Source: DASRHT01 sp035650355 (GTDB lineage Bacteria > Chloroflexota > Ktedonobacteria > Ktedonobacterales > Ktedonobacteraceae). From it: a stretch of DNA of 64,000 nt. This document shows, piece after piece, positions 15,501 to 22,623 of this stretch. Every line of letters starts with the position of its first letter. Position 1 is the first letter of the stretch. Location of the stretch: positions 103,768-167,767 of the forward strand of contig DASRHT010000012.1 of the NCBI GenBank assembly GCA_035650355.1, written 5' to 3'. Made by a program: the position numbers and the translations under genes. The notes beneath the pieces were generated by a model. It had not been told where the DNA came from, did not search any database, and worked only from the letters and a program-made list of their open reading frames with translations.

Positions 15501-16570
15501 AATTTATCAAGCGGCTGCCAAAGCATGTTCAGGAGAAGATTCGCCAGCAGGGCATTCGCAACGCGGTCTTGCTCACGCAGGCTCCGACGGGCACGACCAG
15601 TCTGCTAGCGGGCGTGAGTTCCGGTATTGAGCCGGTGTACGATTTCGCGATGATTCGCCGGGACCGCACAGGAGAGCATATCCTGTATCACCCGCTGCTT
15701 CAGGAGTGGCGTGATAAGCATACCAACGCGCCAACGCCCGCGTACTTCGTCTCATCAAAGGATCTGACGCCGGAGGAGCATGTACGCGTCCAGGCGATGG
15801 TACAACGCTACACCGATTCCAGTATCAGCAAGACGGTCAATGCGCCCAATGAGCACACAGTTGAGCAGGTGGAGACGCTCTACCGCCTGGCCTACGAGAT
15901 GGGCTGTAAAGGCGTCACCTACTACCGTGACGGCTCGCGCGATGCCGTGCTGACACGCGTGGAGGATGAGAAGAAGGCAGCTCAACAACAGGCGCAGGAG
16001 ACGCCGGTAATGCAGACGGTGGTCTCCGTCCAGCATGGCATTAAGCCGCGTCCGCCGGTGGTTCAGGGCTATACGCGCCAGATCAGCGCACCGGAGGGTA
16101 AGATCAACGTTACCATCAACAGTGACGATCAGGGACCGCTAGAGGTCTTCGTCAACGTTGGTAAAGCCGGTAGCGATATCGCCGCTCTGGCTGAGGCGCT
16201 CGGTCGGTTGATCTCGCTCAATCTGCGCGTGCTCAGCCCGCTCTCGCAGACCGATAGATTGCAGGAAATCGCGGAGAACCTCCGTGGCATCGGTGGCAGC
16301 CGCTCTATTGGCTTTGGCATGCAGCAGGTGCGCTCTATGCCCGATGCGGTGGCGCGCGCCCTCGAACTGCATCTGGAATCGCTACAACCTGCGGAAGACA
16401 ATCCTGCCGAGGTAAATAATCATAGCAACGGGCACGATGACCCGCCTGCACACAACGATTTAAGCCGTCTGAGCGTCACCGGCAACCTCTGCCCCCAGTG
16501 TGGCTGCAACACGATGGTCTACGAGGAGGGCTGTCGCAAATGTTACACCTGCGGGCATAGCGAGTGTTAA
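12572..16570 (+). CDS. nrdJ: Adenosylcobalamin-dependent (class II) ribonucleotide reductase with two inteins
   Basis: The 1,332-residue precursor would splice to about 773 residues. Extein sequences show a class II RNR: NCFVIPSPEDSRQGI with the first redox Cys, the active-site NP-CGEQ (Asn, thiyl-radical Cys, Glu), the partner Cys in GVCNLGALNL, TQAPTGTTSLLAGVSSGIEP, a TSCPD-like domain after about residue 1170, and a C-terminal zinc ribbon (CPQCGCN...CRKCYTCG). The enzyme reduces ribonucleotides to deoxyribonucleotides without oxygen or an R2 subunit, using B12. The ATG at 12572 has AAGGAG 7 nt upstream; a TTG at 12548 does not. NrdR boxes upstream indicate control by dNTP/ATP levels. Both inteins interrupt catalytic cysteines and must be removed for activity. 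Confidence 0.95.
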   Translation: MLEQQERPSSQDADSTMTQLEGIRQKVFMDRYSLKDAAGQPLEFYPEQTWARVARGIAAVETSEEKRAEWEKRFYDALSDFQFVPGGRILAGAGTGHQVTYYNCMPPDQEVLTANGYRPISQVAVGDLVVTHRNRLRPVLHRFERETSEPLYIIRPKKIGYDELRLTGDHKVYIIRSEWVNKHKSRDGLRLQHEPDWIPAKDIKPGDYVTFVCYDEDPPRVEMPEHNTDLKYYFEHDNLRWVQIDEIAVKEYAGMVMDIEVEEDHSFISAGVVVSNCFVIPSPEDSRQGILDNLKLMTEIMARGGGVGINLSTLRPRGSYIKTVNGTASGPCSWAQLYSVATGDVIQQGGSRRGALMLMLDDNHPDIEEFITVKRTPGKIEHANLSVCVSDAFMQAVKNDADWNLTWQGEVKRTVRARALWDLICTSAWESAEPGVVFIDRYNKESNTWYYENIRCVNPCVTGDTLVSTEHGYTYARDLQIGMKVRTPAGLKPIEKLYNNGLQRIYRVNFSDGGYLEGTADHKLKVVRGKKYQWVPISELTEGDKVLVVANEAFGPRQNLPAAALEYIAKRELKVADFYDRKLGLIIGAMLGDGTLRELQNGNSHAYQYKITFGAHEDGWYDTFVNLMTDMNIHTHRTLDEKEFARAGGVAVKHASVRLECYKLASLLMRIGMIPNAKAPQKAIPAAFMAMEKEFLAGILDGLFSTDGSILMKQDNPMLRFHTSSYELAQQVRLILLQFGIHGRVYRAAREEDLMYDGRSMYGTGEKYDVVIMNEGIPRFYAEIGLSHPEKAARLKEIAESWHYFGGSWLASVVSVEDTEREEEVYDLYEPETLTWITNGYCSLDCGEQGLPPFGVCNLGALNLAAFVKNGEMDWERLAEKSKVAMRFLDNVVDANEYFIEENETAQLGTRRTGLGTMGLADALIKMKIAYGSEESLPIIERIYATIRDAAYEASADIADEKGSFPHFDRDKYMQGKFIKRLPKHVQEKIRQQGIRNAVLLTQAPTGTTSLLAGVSSGIEPVYDFAMIRRDRTGEHILYHPLLQEWRDKHTNAPTPAYFVSSKDLTPEEHVRVQAMVQRYTDSSISKTVNAPNEHTVEQVETLYRLAYEMGCKGVTYYRDGSRDAVLTRVEDEKKAAQQQAQETPVMQTVVSVQHGIKPRPPVVQGYTRQISAPEGKINVTINSDDQGPLEVFVNVGKAGSDIAALAEALGRLISLNLRVLSPLSQTDRLQEIAENLRGIGGSRSIGFGMQQVRSMPDAVARALELHLESLQPAEDNPAEVNNHSNGHDDPPAHNDLSRLSVTGNLCPQCGCNTMVYEEGCRKCYTCGHSEC
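12881..13399 (+). other. Intein 1 of NrdJ (mini-intein, 173 aa)
   Basis: It starts with Cys1 (CMPPDQEVLTANGYRPISQV, block A), has block B as LTGDHKVY with the TxxH pattern, block F as MDIEVEEDHSFISAG, and ends VVVSN before extein Cys+1 (CFVIPSP). No homing endonuclease motifs are present, so it can splice but not home. The residue before the terminal Asn is Ser instead of the usual His. The +1 Cys is the first redox-active cysteine of the reductase. Confidence 0.9.
13949..15106 (+). other. Intein 2 of NrdJ with LAGLIDADG endonuclease (386 aa), Asp-terminated
   Basis: It begins CVTGDTLVSTEHGYTYARDL (block A), has GTADHKLKV (block B), and holds two LAGLIDADG-type motifs, LGLIIGAMLGDG (14318-14353) and LAGILDGLFSTDGS (14657-14698). 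It closes with EEVYDLYEPETLTWITNGYCSLD, so the last residue is Asp rather than the usual Asn. The extein resumes with CGEQ, whose Cys is the thiyl-radical cysteine. The endonuclease is probably able to promote homing into intein-less nrdJ alleles. Confidence 0.9.
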
Positions 16571-16628
16571 ACGCGGTATATCTGGAAAAGCCAGTAGAGC
16601 TGATCCAGACTATCTAGAACTACGGTCA

Positions 16629-16652
16629 GGAAAACACACATGTGTGTTTTCC
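16629..16652. repeat. Perfect 24-nt palindrome
   Basis: GGAAAACACACA is followed immediately by its reverse complement. It lies 60 bp after nrdJ and 90 bp before the cupin gene. It may act as a transcript end hairpin or as an operator of the cupin gene; the sequence does not decide. Confidence 0.6.
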
Positions 16653-16740
16653 CGGCCATTTCCATCTTGTGTCGAGGTTCCGAATCAGTTACTCTTGACA
16701 AGAGAGCTTTTGTTCGATTTAGCAAGAAAGAGAGACGAAG

Positions 16741-17085
16741 GTGAACTATTTTATTGTCAATAGGGAACAACTTTCACGAGATGGGAATACCTATGAACTG
16801 CAAGGATATCAGTATGGAAACACCAACATTTCTTTGATTCTGGTGGACGTTCCGCCAGGAGAGGGCCCCAAATTGCACGTTCATCCCTATGAAGAGGTCT
16901 TTGTCATCCAGGAAGGCTGTGCCACCTATACAATTGGCTCAACCACCCTCGAAGCGAAAGCAGGGCAAATTGCGATTGTCCCGGCAGGTGTCCCTCACAA
17001 GTTCGTCAATTCAGGCTCGGGGCGCTTGTTGCAGGTAGACATCCACCACAGCCCACGCTTTATCACCGAGTGGCTTGAAGACTAG
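16741..17085 (+). CDS. Small cupin-domain protein
   Basis: A 114-residue single cupin barrel. The two cupin motifs are seen: GEGPKLHVHPYEEVFVIQEG (metal ligands H-x-H and E) and PAGVPHKFVNSGSG (third His). Such proteins bind a metal and act as small dioxygenases, isomerases or binding proteins. The start is GTG; the ribosome site is weak (GAGAGAC). It ends 37 bp before an AraC-type regulator gene, which may share its transcript. The substrate is not predictable. Confidence 0.85.
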   Translation: MNYFIVNREQLSRDGNTYELQGYQYGNTNISLILVDVPPGEGPKLHVHPYEEVFVIQEGCATYTIGSTTLEAKAGQIAIVPAGVPHKFVNSGSGRLLQVDIHHSPRFITEWLED

Positions 17086-17122
17086 TCAAGCCGGAAGCTC
17101 TCTTATGTGACGAAGGAGCAGT

Positions 17123-17839
17123 ATGATTATCATTGATGAGGAAAGAGCGTCGGATTCGCCTTTTGTCGAACGAGTCTGGCGCAGTCATAGTGAGGGCATT
17201 ACGCCGTTTCTCTCGATTGGCGTGAACCACTGTGAGTTCGTGGTGAGTAGACTCCCGGGCAAGATCACCATGACGCTGCGGGGTCCCGAGACCAAAGCTA
17301 CTCCGATTGGAAACGCTCCTGCAGAGGGGGAGTGGTTCGGCATCCTGTTGAAGCTGGGCACATTTCTGCCACATCTGCCTACAAGCAGGTTGGTAGATGG
17401 CCAGGTGGACTTGCCAACCGCTTCGAGCAACTCTTTCTGGCTGGGTGGCTCTATCTGGCAATTGCCTGACTATGAGAATGCCGACATCTTTGTCGAGCGG
17501 CTGGTACGTAAGGGACTGCTCCTTCGTGACCCCATCATCGAATCTGCTTCACAAGGGCAGATTAAAGATCTGACCCCGCGTGCGGTTCAGTATCGGTTTT
17601 TGCAGGCAACCGGGATCACGCAGAGCACTGCCCGGCAAATCGAACGTGCCCGCTATGCCACCTTCCTCTTACAGCAAGGCGTCCCGATCCTGGATGCTAT
17701 TCAGCAGGCCGGGTATTACGATCAGCCGCATCTGACCCGCTCGCTCAATCGCTTCATTGGACAAACCCCTGCTCAATTGCTTCATCACAGCCGACCTGAG
17801 CAAATTTCGTTTTTGTACAAGACAACACCTTTGCCTTGA
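17123..17839 (+). CDS. AraC-family transcriptional regulator
   Basis: A 238-residue protein. The C-terminal third carries the two HTH motifs of the family (TQSTARQIERARYATFLLQQGVPILDAIQQAGYYDQPHLTRSLNRFIGQTPAQL). The N-terminal half (SHSEGITPFLSIGVNHCEFVVSRLPGKITMTLRGPETKATPIGNAPAEGEWFGILLKLGTFL) is a ligand-sensing domain typical of small AraC regulators. AAGGAG lies 5 nt before the ATG. It is followed 50 bp later by a RibD-C-type reductase gene that it may control. Confidence 0.9.
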   Translation: MIIIDEERASDSPFVERVWRSHSEGITPFLSIGVNHCEFVVSRLPGKITMTLRGPETKATPIGNAPAEGEWFGILLKLGTFLPHLPTSRLVDGQVDLPTASSNSFWLGGSIWQLPDYENADIFVERLVRKGLLLRDPIIESASQGQIKDLTPRAVQYRFLQATGITQSTARQIERARYATFLLQQGVPILDAIQQAGYYDQPHLTRSLNRFIGQTPAQLLHHSRPEQISFLYKTTPLP

Positions 17840-17890
17840 GGCATACTACTCTTACCTATGTAAATTTGGACATGAAGAGGAGTATTGATC

Positions 17891-18436
17891 ATGAGAAAAG
17901 TCATTGCCGCTTTATTTATCGCCCTCGATGGGGTCGTGGAGTCGCCCAATGAATGGCAAGAACACTTCGATGAGGATATGGGGCAGGCTATGATGGAACA
18001 GCTTGCCTCCCAGGACACTGTCCTGCTGGGGCGCGTGACCTATCAGGATTGGGCTTCCTACTGGCCCACGGCTACGGATGAACCGTTTGCAAGCTTTATT
18101 AACTCTACGCCTAAATATGTCTTCTCGACCACCCTGGAGAGCGTGGAAGCATGGCAGAACTCGACGCTGGTCAAGGGCGATCTCGCCCAGGAAATCGCCC
18201 GGCTGAAGCAGCAACCAGGAAAGAATATCGGCACAGCCGGAAGTCCAACCCTCGTCCGCTCTCTGCTGGAACAGGACCTGGTGGACGAGTTGGTTCTCCT
18301 GGTCCACTCTGTGGTGGCGGGCAGTGGAAAGCGTCTCTTCAGCGATAGGGATGGTCTCAAGAGATTGAACCTGCTCTCTGCAAAACCGACCAGGACCGGA
18401 ACCGTGATCCTCACCTATCAGCCGCGAAAGGTTTAG
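17891..18436 (+). CDS. Dihydrofolate-reductase-like / RibD C-terminal domain protein
   Basis: A 181-residue reductase of the RibD-C/DHFR-like family, common in soil bacteria. Typical residues are KVIAALFIALDGVVESPNEW, the nucleotide-binding LLGRVTYQDWASYWP, KYVFSTTLE, and IGTAGSPTLVRSLLEQDLVDELVLLVHSVVAGSGKRLF. It probably binds NADPH; its substrate is unknown. The ATG at 17891 follows AGAGGAG; the ATA/ATG two codons upstream is less well placed. A terminator follows. Confidence 0.88.
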   Translation: MRKVIAALFIALDGVVESPNEWQEHFDEDMGQAMMEQLASQDTVLLGRVTYQDWASYWPTATDEPFASFINSTPKYVFSTTLESVEAWQNSTLVKGDLAQEIARLKQQPGKNIGTAGSPTLVRSLLEQDLVDELVLLVHSVVAGSGKRLFSDRDGLKRLNLLSAKPTRTGTVILTYQPRKV

Positions 18437-18456
18437 AGCGAACCAGACGCTACTTG

Positions 18457-18510
18457 CATGGTCCAGGTGAGGCTGCCGCTTTCTCCTGGACCATGGATTG
18501 ATCTTTTTTC
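18457..18510 (+). terminator. Intrinsic terminator
   Basis: CATGGTCCAGG (18457-18467) pairs perfectly with 18485-18495 (17-nt loop); ten bases later comes CTTTTTTC. Confidence 0.65.
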
Positions 18511-18551
18511 ACTTCTTTGAGCCGGCGCCTGCTAATGCCCCAGTCTGATGC

Positions 18552-18579
18552 TTGACAGCGTGCAATCAAAACATATAAT
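18552..18579 (+). promoter_or_regulatory. Perfect-consensus sigma-70-type promoter
   Basis: TTGACA (18552-18557) and TATAAT (18574-18579) with a 16-bp spacer. It directs the permease/amine-oxidase pair and implies a 5' leader of about 155 nt. Confidence 0.8.
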
Positions 18580-18739
18580 CTTACCTTGTATAAAGAGCAT
18601 TTTTATATTACTATGTACATAACGGTACATACCCAGGCTTCCCTCTTCACCGTCTTTTAGAGATTTTCTCCGGTAAATTTAGAGAGTTTTTGCAGGCTGT
18701 CACCTGGAGTCCGTTCTTTATGGTTACAAGGAGTCTCAG

Positions 18740-20200
18740 ATGTCTATTGAAGCGAAACCTCTTGCAGAACGCTCATCTACGCTACAGTCAAACGCAATTG
18801 GTCTCCCCGGTGTCCTGTTCCAGTCAGTCACAACTATGGCTCCTGCCGGAGCTGTCGCCTTTTCCCTCGGTGCAGCAGTCCCTTTTACCGGCGGAGCGTT
18901 GCCACTGGCAGTATTGATAGCACTCATCGTTTGTCTGCTCGTCGCCCTCAACATTGCCTCTATGGCGAAACATTTACCCTCGGCAGGCGGATTTTTTACC
19001 TACGTGAGCCGTGGATTGGGTCCGCAGATGGGGTGGCTTGTGGGATGGCTTTTTACGCTGACCTATATCCTGCTCCTACCCCTGACCCTGCTGGTGCTGG
19101 GCTCGGTCACTGACGCATTTCTCTCCGGCACCTTTCATATCTCGTTTGGCCCAAATGGTTGGATCGTTTACGCCCTCATCTTTGCGGCAGTCGCTTTCCT
19201 CCTGACCTACTTCGGCATCAAAATCTCGGCGGATGCAGGCGTAGTGCTGGGAGCGATTGAGATCAGCATTTTTGTCGTGCTCTCCCTCTGGTTAATTATC
19301 CAGGCAGGCAGCGGCAATACCCTTGCCACCTTTAACCCGGCCTCCAGTCTGCAATCGGGCCTCGGTGGATGGCAGGGGGTGCTATTTGGTATGCTTTTCG
19401 CGTTCCTGGCTTTTAGCGGCTTCGAGTCTTCAGCGACCCTGGGAGAGGAATCGCGCAACCCCAGGCGCATCGTGCCCCGCGCCATCCTGCTGGCGACGCT
19501 CTGCATCGGCATTTTCTACGTCTTTTGCAGCTATGCCGGCGTTGTCGGCTGGGGCTTCGCCAAAATCACAGCATACCCCAACGACCAGAATCCCTGGGGC
19601 ACGCTGGCGGCGAAAGCTTGGGGACCAGCCGCGTTCATCGCCATTCTCGCCATTCTCAATAGTGCGCTCGCCAACGCCAACGCCGGCATCAACGCAGTAG
19701 CACGCCAACTCTACGCGATGGGACGCATTAGAGCGTTTCCCAGCCTGCTAGGGCACACGAATCGCTATCACACCCCTGGCCGAGCCATCATCCTGGCGCT
19801 TATTGTAGGTACTATCCTCACGCTCGTGGCCGGCCTCATCTACGGCCCCACCCTGGGCTTTGCCTTCCTCGGCTCCCTCTTAACCGTCCCGATACTGCTA
19901 GTCTACATGGCAACCTGTTTAGCGGTACCGTTCTTTTACTTGAAAGAGCATCGCAGCGAGTTTACCGTGCTACGCCACCTGATCCTTCCCGCGATCCCTT
20001 TCATCCTCCTGGCAATCGTCCTGTACTTCCAATTCGTGCCACTACCGCCCGCACCATTTATCCTGGTTGGTCCTCTTGATGGCGCCTGGCTCGTGCTGGG
20101 CATTATTATCGTTGCGCTCCTCAATTGGCGCGCTCCCCAGGTTCTTCAGCAAGGAGACACCCTTTTTGCAGCGGATAGTGTAGAAAAAGAACTTGTTTAA
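18740..20200 (+). CDS. APC-family amino acid/amine permease
   Basis: A 486-residue transporter with about 12 hydrophobic helices. The N-terminal helix region (GLPGVLFQSVTTMAPAGAVAFSLGAAVPFTGGALPLAV) and FLAFSGFESSATLGEESRNPRRIVPRAIL in helix 6 mark the APC superfamily. It imports amino acids or amines with protons or sodium. An AAGGAG box is 9 nt before the ATG. A copper amine oxidase gene starts 59 bp downstream; together they look like an uptake-and-oxidation unit for primary amines. Exact substrate unknown. Confidence 0.9.
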   Translation: MSIEAKPLAERSSTLQSNAIGLPGVLFQSVTTMAPAGAVAFSLGAAVPFTGGALPLAVLIALIVCLLVALNIASMAKHLPSAGGFFTYVSRGLGPQMGWLVGWLFTLTYILLLPLTLLVLGSVTDAFLSGTFHISFGPNGWIVYALIFAAVAFLLTYFGIKISADAGVVLGAIEISIFVVLSLWLIIQAGSGNTLATFNPASSLQSGLGGWQGVLFGMLFAFLAFSGFESSATLGEESRNPRRIVPRAILLATLCIGIFYVFCSYAGVVGWGFAKITAYPNDQNPWGTLAAKAWGPAAFIAILAILNSALANANAGINAVARQLYAMGRIRAFPSLLGHTNRYHTPGRAIILALIVGTILTLVAGLIYGPTLGFAFLGSLLTVPILLVYMATCLAVPFFYLKEHRSEFTVLRHLILPAIPFILLAIVLYFQFVPLPPAPFILVGPLDGAWLVLGIIIVALLNWRAPQVLQQGDTLFAADSVEKELV

Positions 20201-20259
20201 ACAGATCACTAAGCCCAGCAGTACTGTCGGCTTTCTGAGAGAAAGGGGTTTAAAAGAGT

Positions 20260-22230
20260 ATGGCAATTGATAAGAGCACTTCATCGCAGGTTGTCCGACA
20301 TCCGCTCGCCCCGCTTTCTGAAGACGAGATCAAACGTACAACGTCGCTCCTCAGTTCATCCGGCAAAATTACGCCGCGCATGCGCATCATGGCCTACAGC
20401 CTGCATGAACCTGCGAAGGAATCTGTCTTATCCGGCTTTGAGGGCCAGCAGATTACGAGAACTGTGGACGTCGTCATTCGTGACCACGAGCGCAGGCTAA
20501 CAGTGGAGGCACAGGTTTCGCTGGGTAAGGGGGCCGTCACTTCCTGGAACGAGCGGAGCGATATTCAGCCCGCGCTGACGTATCCAGAGGTTTTTGGAGC
20601 AATGGAGGCGGCATACGCTGATCCCGCCTTTCAACAGGCAATCGCCAGGCGAGGCATCGCCGATATCAGCACAATTGCCCTCTTCCCCTGGACTACCGGA
20701 CATTGGGGGCCAGGAGACGACCCGGAGCAAGGACGCTTCATTTGCCTGCAAGCCACCCTCAGCCAGGGGCCGGAGGATAATTATTATGCGCGTCCCCTCG
20801 AAGGCATCAAGGTTACCGTCGAGCTGGATAGCATGACGGTCAGGGTCGATGATTTTGGCATCGTCCCCATTCCCGAGCGTTCGGGAAACTACACAGTCGC
20901 CAGTATTAGCGATCCCGCGAACGTCCCCCATTTTCCAAAGGGTCTGCGCACCGATCTCAAGCCGCTCGCAATCACACAGCCGGAAGGGGTAAGCTTTCAG
21001 GTGGATGGCAATCGGGTAAGCTGGCAGAAGTGGCGCTTTCTCGTCGGCTTCACGCCGCGCGAGGGGCTGGTGCTGCATCTATTAGAGTATTTCGATCAGG
21101 AGAGGTGGCGTCCCCTGCTCTACCGCGCCTCGCTTGATGAGATGTATGTGCCGTACGGGGACGCCACTCCGACGCACAACTTTAAAAATGTCCTTGATAC
21201 CGGAGAGGTCGGCATCGGCGTCCTGGCCAACAGCCTCGAACTGGGCTGCGACTGCCTGGGGGTTATCCATTATTTCGACGCCTGGGTAAACGATGCCGAG
21301 GGGCAGCCAATCCTGATCAAAAACGCCATCTGCATGCACGAAGAGGACTATGGCCTCCTCTGGAAGCACCTTGAGTACAACCCCGACGGCTCAACGAGGG
21401 CCGAGGTGCGCCGGTCCCGTCGCCTGGTAATCTCCATGATTGCCACCGTGGGCAACTACGAATATGGATTTTACTGGTATCTGTATCAAGACGGCTCTAT
21501 CCAGTTCGAGGTTAAACTAACCGGCATCATTGCGCCGGCAGCCATCGCGTCCGGCGAGCAGCCAGTTTCAGGCACGCTGGTCGCTCCCGGCCTCTACGGA
21601 CCTAACCACCAGCATTACTTTAATGTCAGACTCGACTGGATGCTTGATGGGTTGCAAAACTCGCTTGTTGAGGTCAACTGTGAGCCATTGCCTCTGGGGC
21701 CGGAGAATCCGCGCGGCAACGCCTGGATTGCCCGCGAGACTCTGCTTGCCACAGAGCATGAAGCGCAGCGTACCATCGAACCCAGAACCTCACGCTACTG
21801 GAAAGTCATCAATCCGAACGTGCGCAACGCTCTCGGTCAGCCCGTTGCCTACAAACTGGTGCCTGGCTCAAACATATTCCCCCTCTTTCACGAAGGCACT
21901 CCGCAATGGGAGCGCGGAGGGTTTGTACGTTCCCACCTGTGGGGAACGCAGTACGATCCGAGAGAGCGGTTTGCAGGCGGCGACTATCCAAATCAGCGCA
22001 AAGGAGGGGACGGTCTGCCAGCATACGTTCAACAGAATCGGTCGCTGGTGAATACAAACGTTGTCACCTGGTATACCTTCGGCTCGACTCATGTGCCGCG
22101 CTCGGAAGACTGGCCGGTGATGCCGGTGGAGATGGTCGGCTTTTCCTTGAAGCCGCTCAACTTCTTCGTCGGCAATCCCGCGCTCGACGTACCACCACCC
22201 GCGGAACATTGCAACCACACCGACGCATAA
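20260..22230 (+). CDS. Copper-containing primary-amine oxidase
   Basis: A 656-residue enzyme that oxidises primary amines to aldehydes with release of ammonia and hydrogen peroxide. The topaquinone precursor is Tyr400 in GNYEYGFYW (consensus NYD/EY). Copper ligands are His450 and His452 (NHQHYFNVRLDW) and the His in STHVPRSEDWPVMP near residue 611. The likely catalytic base is Asp301 in VPYGD. There is no signal peptide, so it should be cytoplasmic, unlike the periplasmic TynA. It is co-transcribed with the upstream APC permease, which probably supplies the amine. AGAAAGG precedes the ATG. A terminator follows. Confidence 0.94.
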   Translation: MAIDKSTSSQVVRHPLAPLSEDEIKRTTSLLSSSGKITPRMRIMAYSLHEPAKESVLSGFEGQQITRTVDVVIRDHERRLTVEAQVSLGKGAVTSWNERSDIQPALTYPEVFGAMEAAYADPAFQQAIARRGIADISTIALFPWTTGHWGPGDDPEQGRFICLQATLSQGPEDNYYARPLEGIKVTVELDSMTVRVDDFGIVPIPERSGNYTVASISDPANVPHFPKGLRTDLKPLAITQPEGVSFQVDGNRVSWQKWRFLVGFTPREGLVLHLLEYFDQERWRPLLYRASLDEMYVPYGDATPTHNFKNVLDTGEVGIGVLANSLELGCDCLGVIHYFDAWVNDAEGQPILIKNAICMHEEDYGLLWKHLEYNPDGSTRAEVRRSRRLVISMIATVGNYEYGFYWYLYQDGSIQFEVKLTGIIAPAAIASGEQPVSGTLVAPGLYGPNHQHYFNVRLDWMLDGLQNSLVEVNCEPLPLGPENPRGNAWIARETLLATEHEAQRTIEPRTSRYWKVINPNVRNALGQPVAYKLVPGSNIFPLFHEGTPQWERGGFVRSHLWGTQYDPRERFAGGDYPNQRKGGDGLPAYVQQNRSLVNTNVVTWYTFGSTHVPRSEDWPVMPVEMVGFSLKPLNFFVGNPALDVPPPAEHCNHTDA

Positions 22231-22256
22231 AGCCTGACTGGAGCGCACAAAAACTG

Positions 22257-22292
22257 CGCCTGAGAAAACATTATGCTTTCTCAGGCGTTTCC
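22257..22292 (+). terminator. Intrinsic terminator after amine oxidase gene
   Basis: CGCCTGAGAAA (22257-22267) pairs perfectly with TTTCTCAGGCG (22277-22287), followed by TTTCC. Confidence 0.75.
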
Positions 22293-22623
22293 ATTTCTAC
22301 ACTCCTCAATAAGCGGGAGGGCTACCTAATAACCCGTTTTTGGCATGATAAGCTATCGCATAAGCAGGGAAGATCCTGCGTCTTTCCAATATACAAACAC
22401 AACCACGCCAGGAAGCCATTAAGGCTAGATAGGTTGCACTTTGCGCGTTACCATCATACTATTAGGTAGAGGTTCATTGTAACCGATGCCTGATAGTTTA
22501 TGCTAAAGAAAGAATATGTAAAAGGCATCTCGCGCAAGCAAAGGAGCCACCTCCCTTGCTTGATACTTTACAAAAAAACGATTAAAATAACACGGTTATA
22601 TTTTCTGGAGAGGATGAGCGAGC
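22293..22623. other. Gap before the kinase gene, no gene seen
   Basis: No convincing frame. GCAGG-GAAGAT-CCTGC near 22373-22389 is a small hairpin followed by GTCTTTCC. AT content rises towards the kinase gene, as expected for a promoter region, but I could not assign clear -35/-10 boxes. Confidence 0.5.
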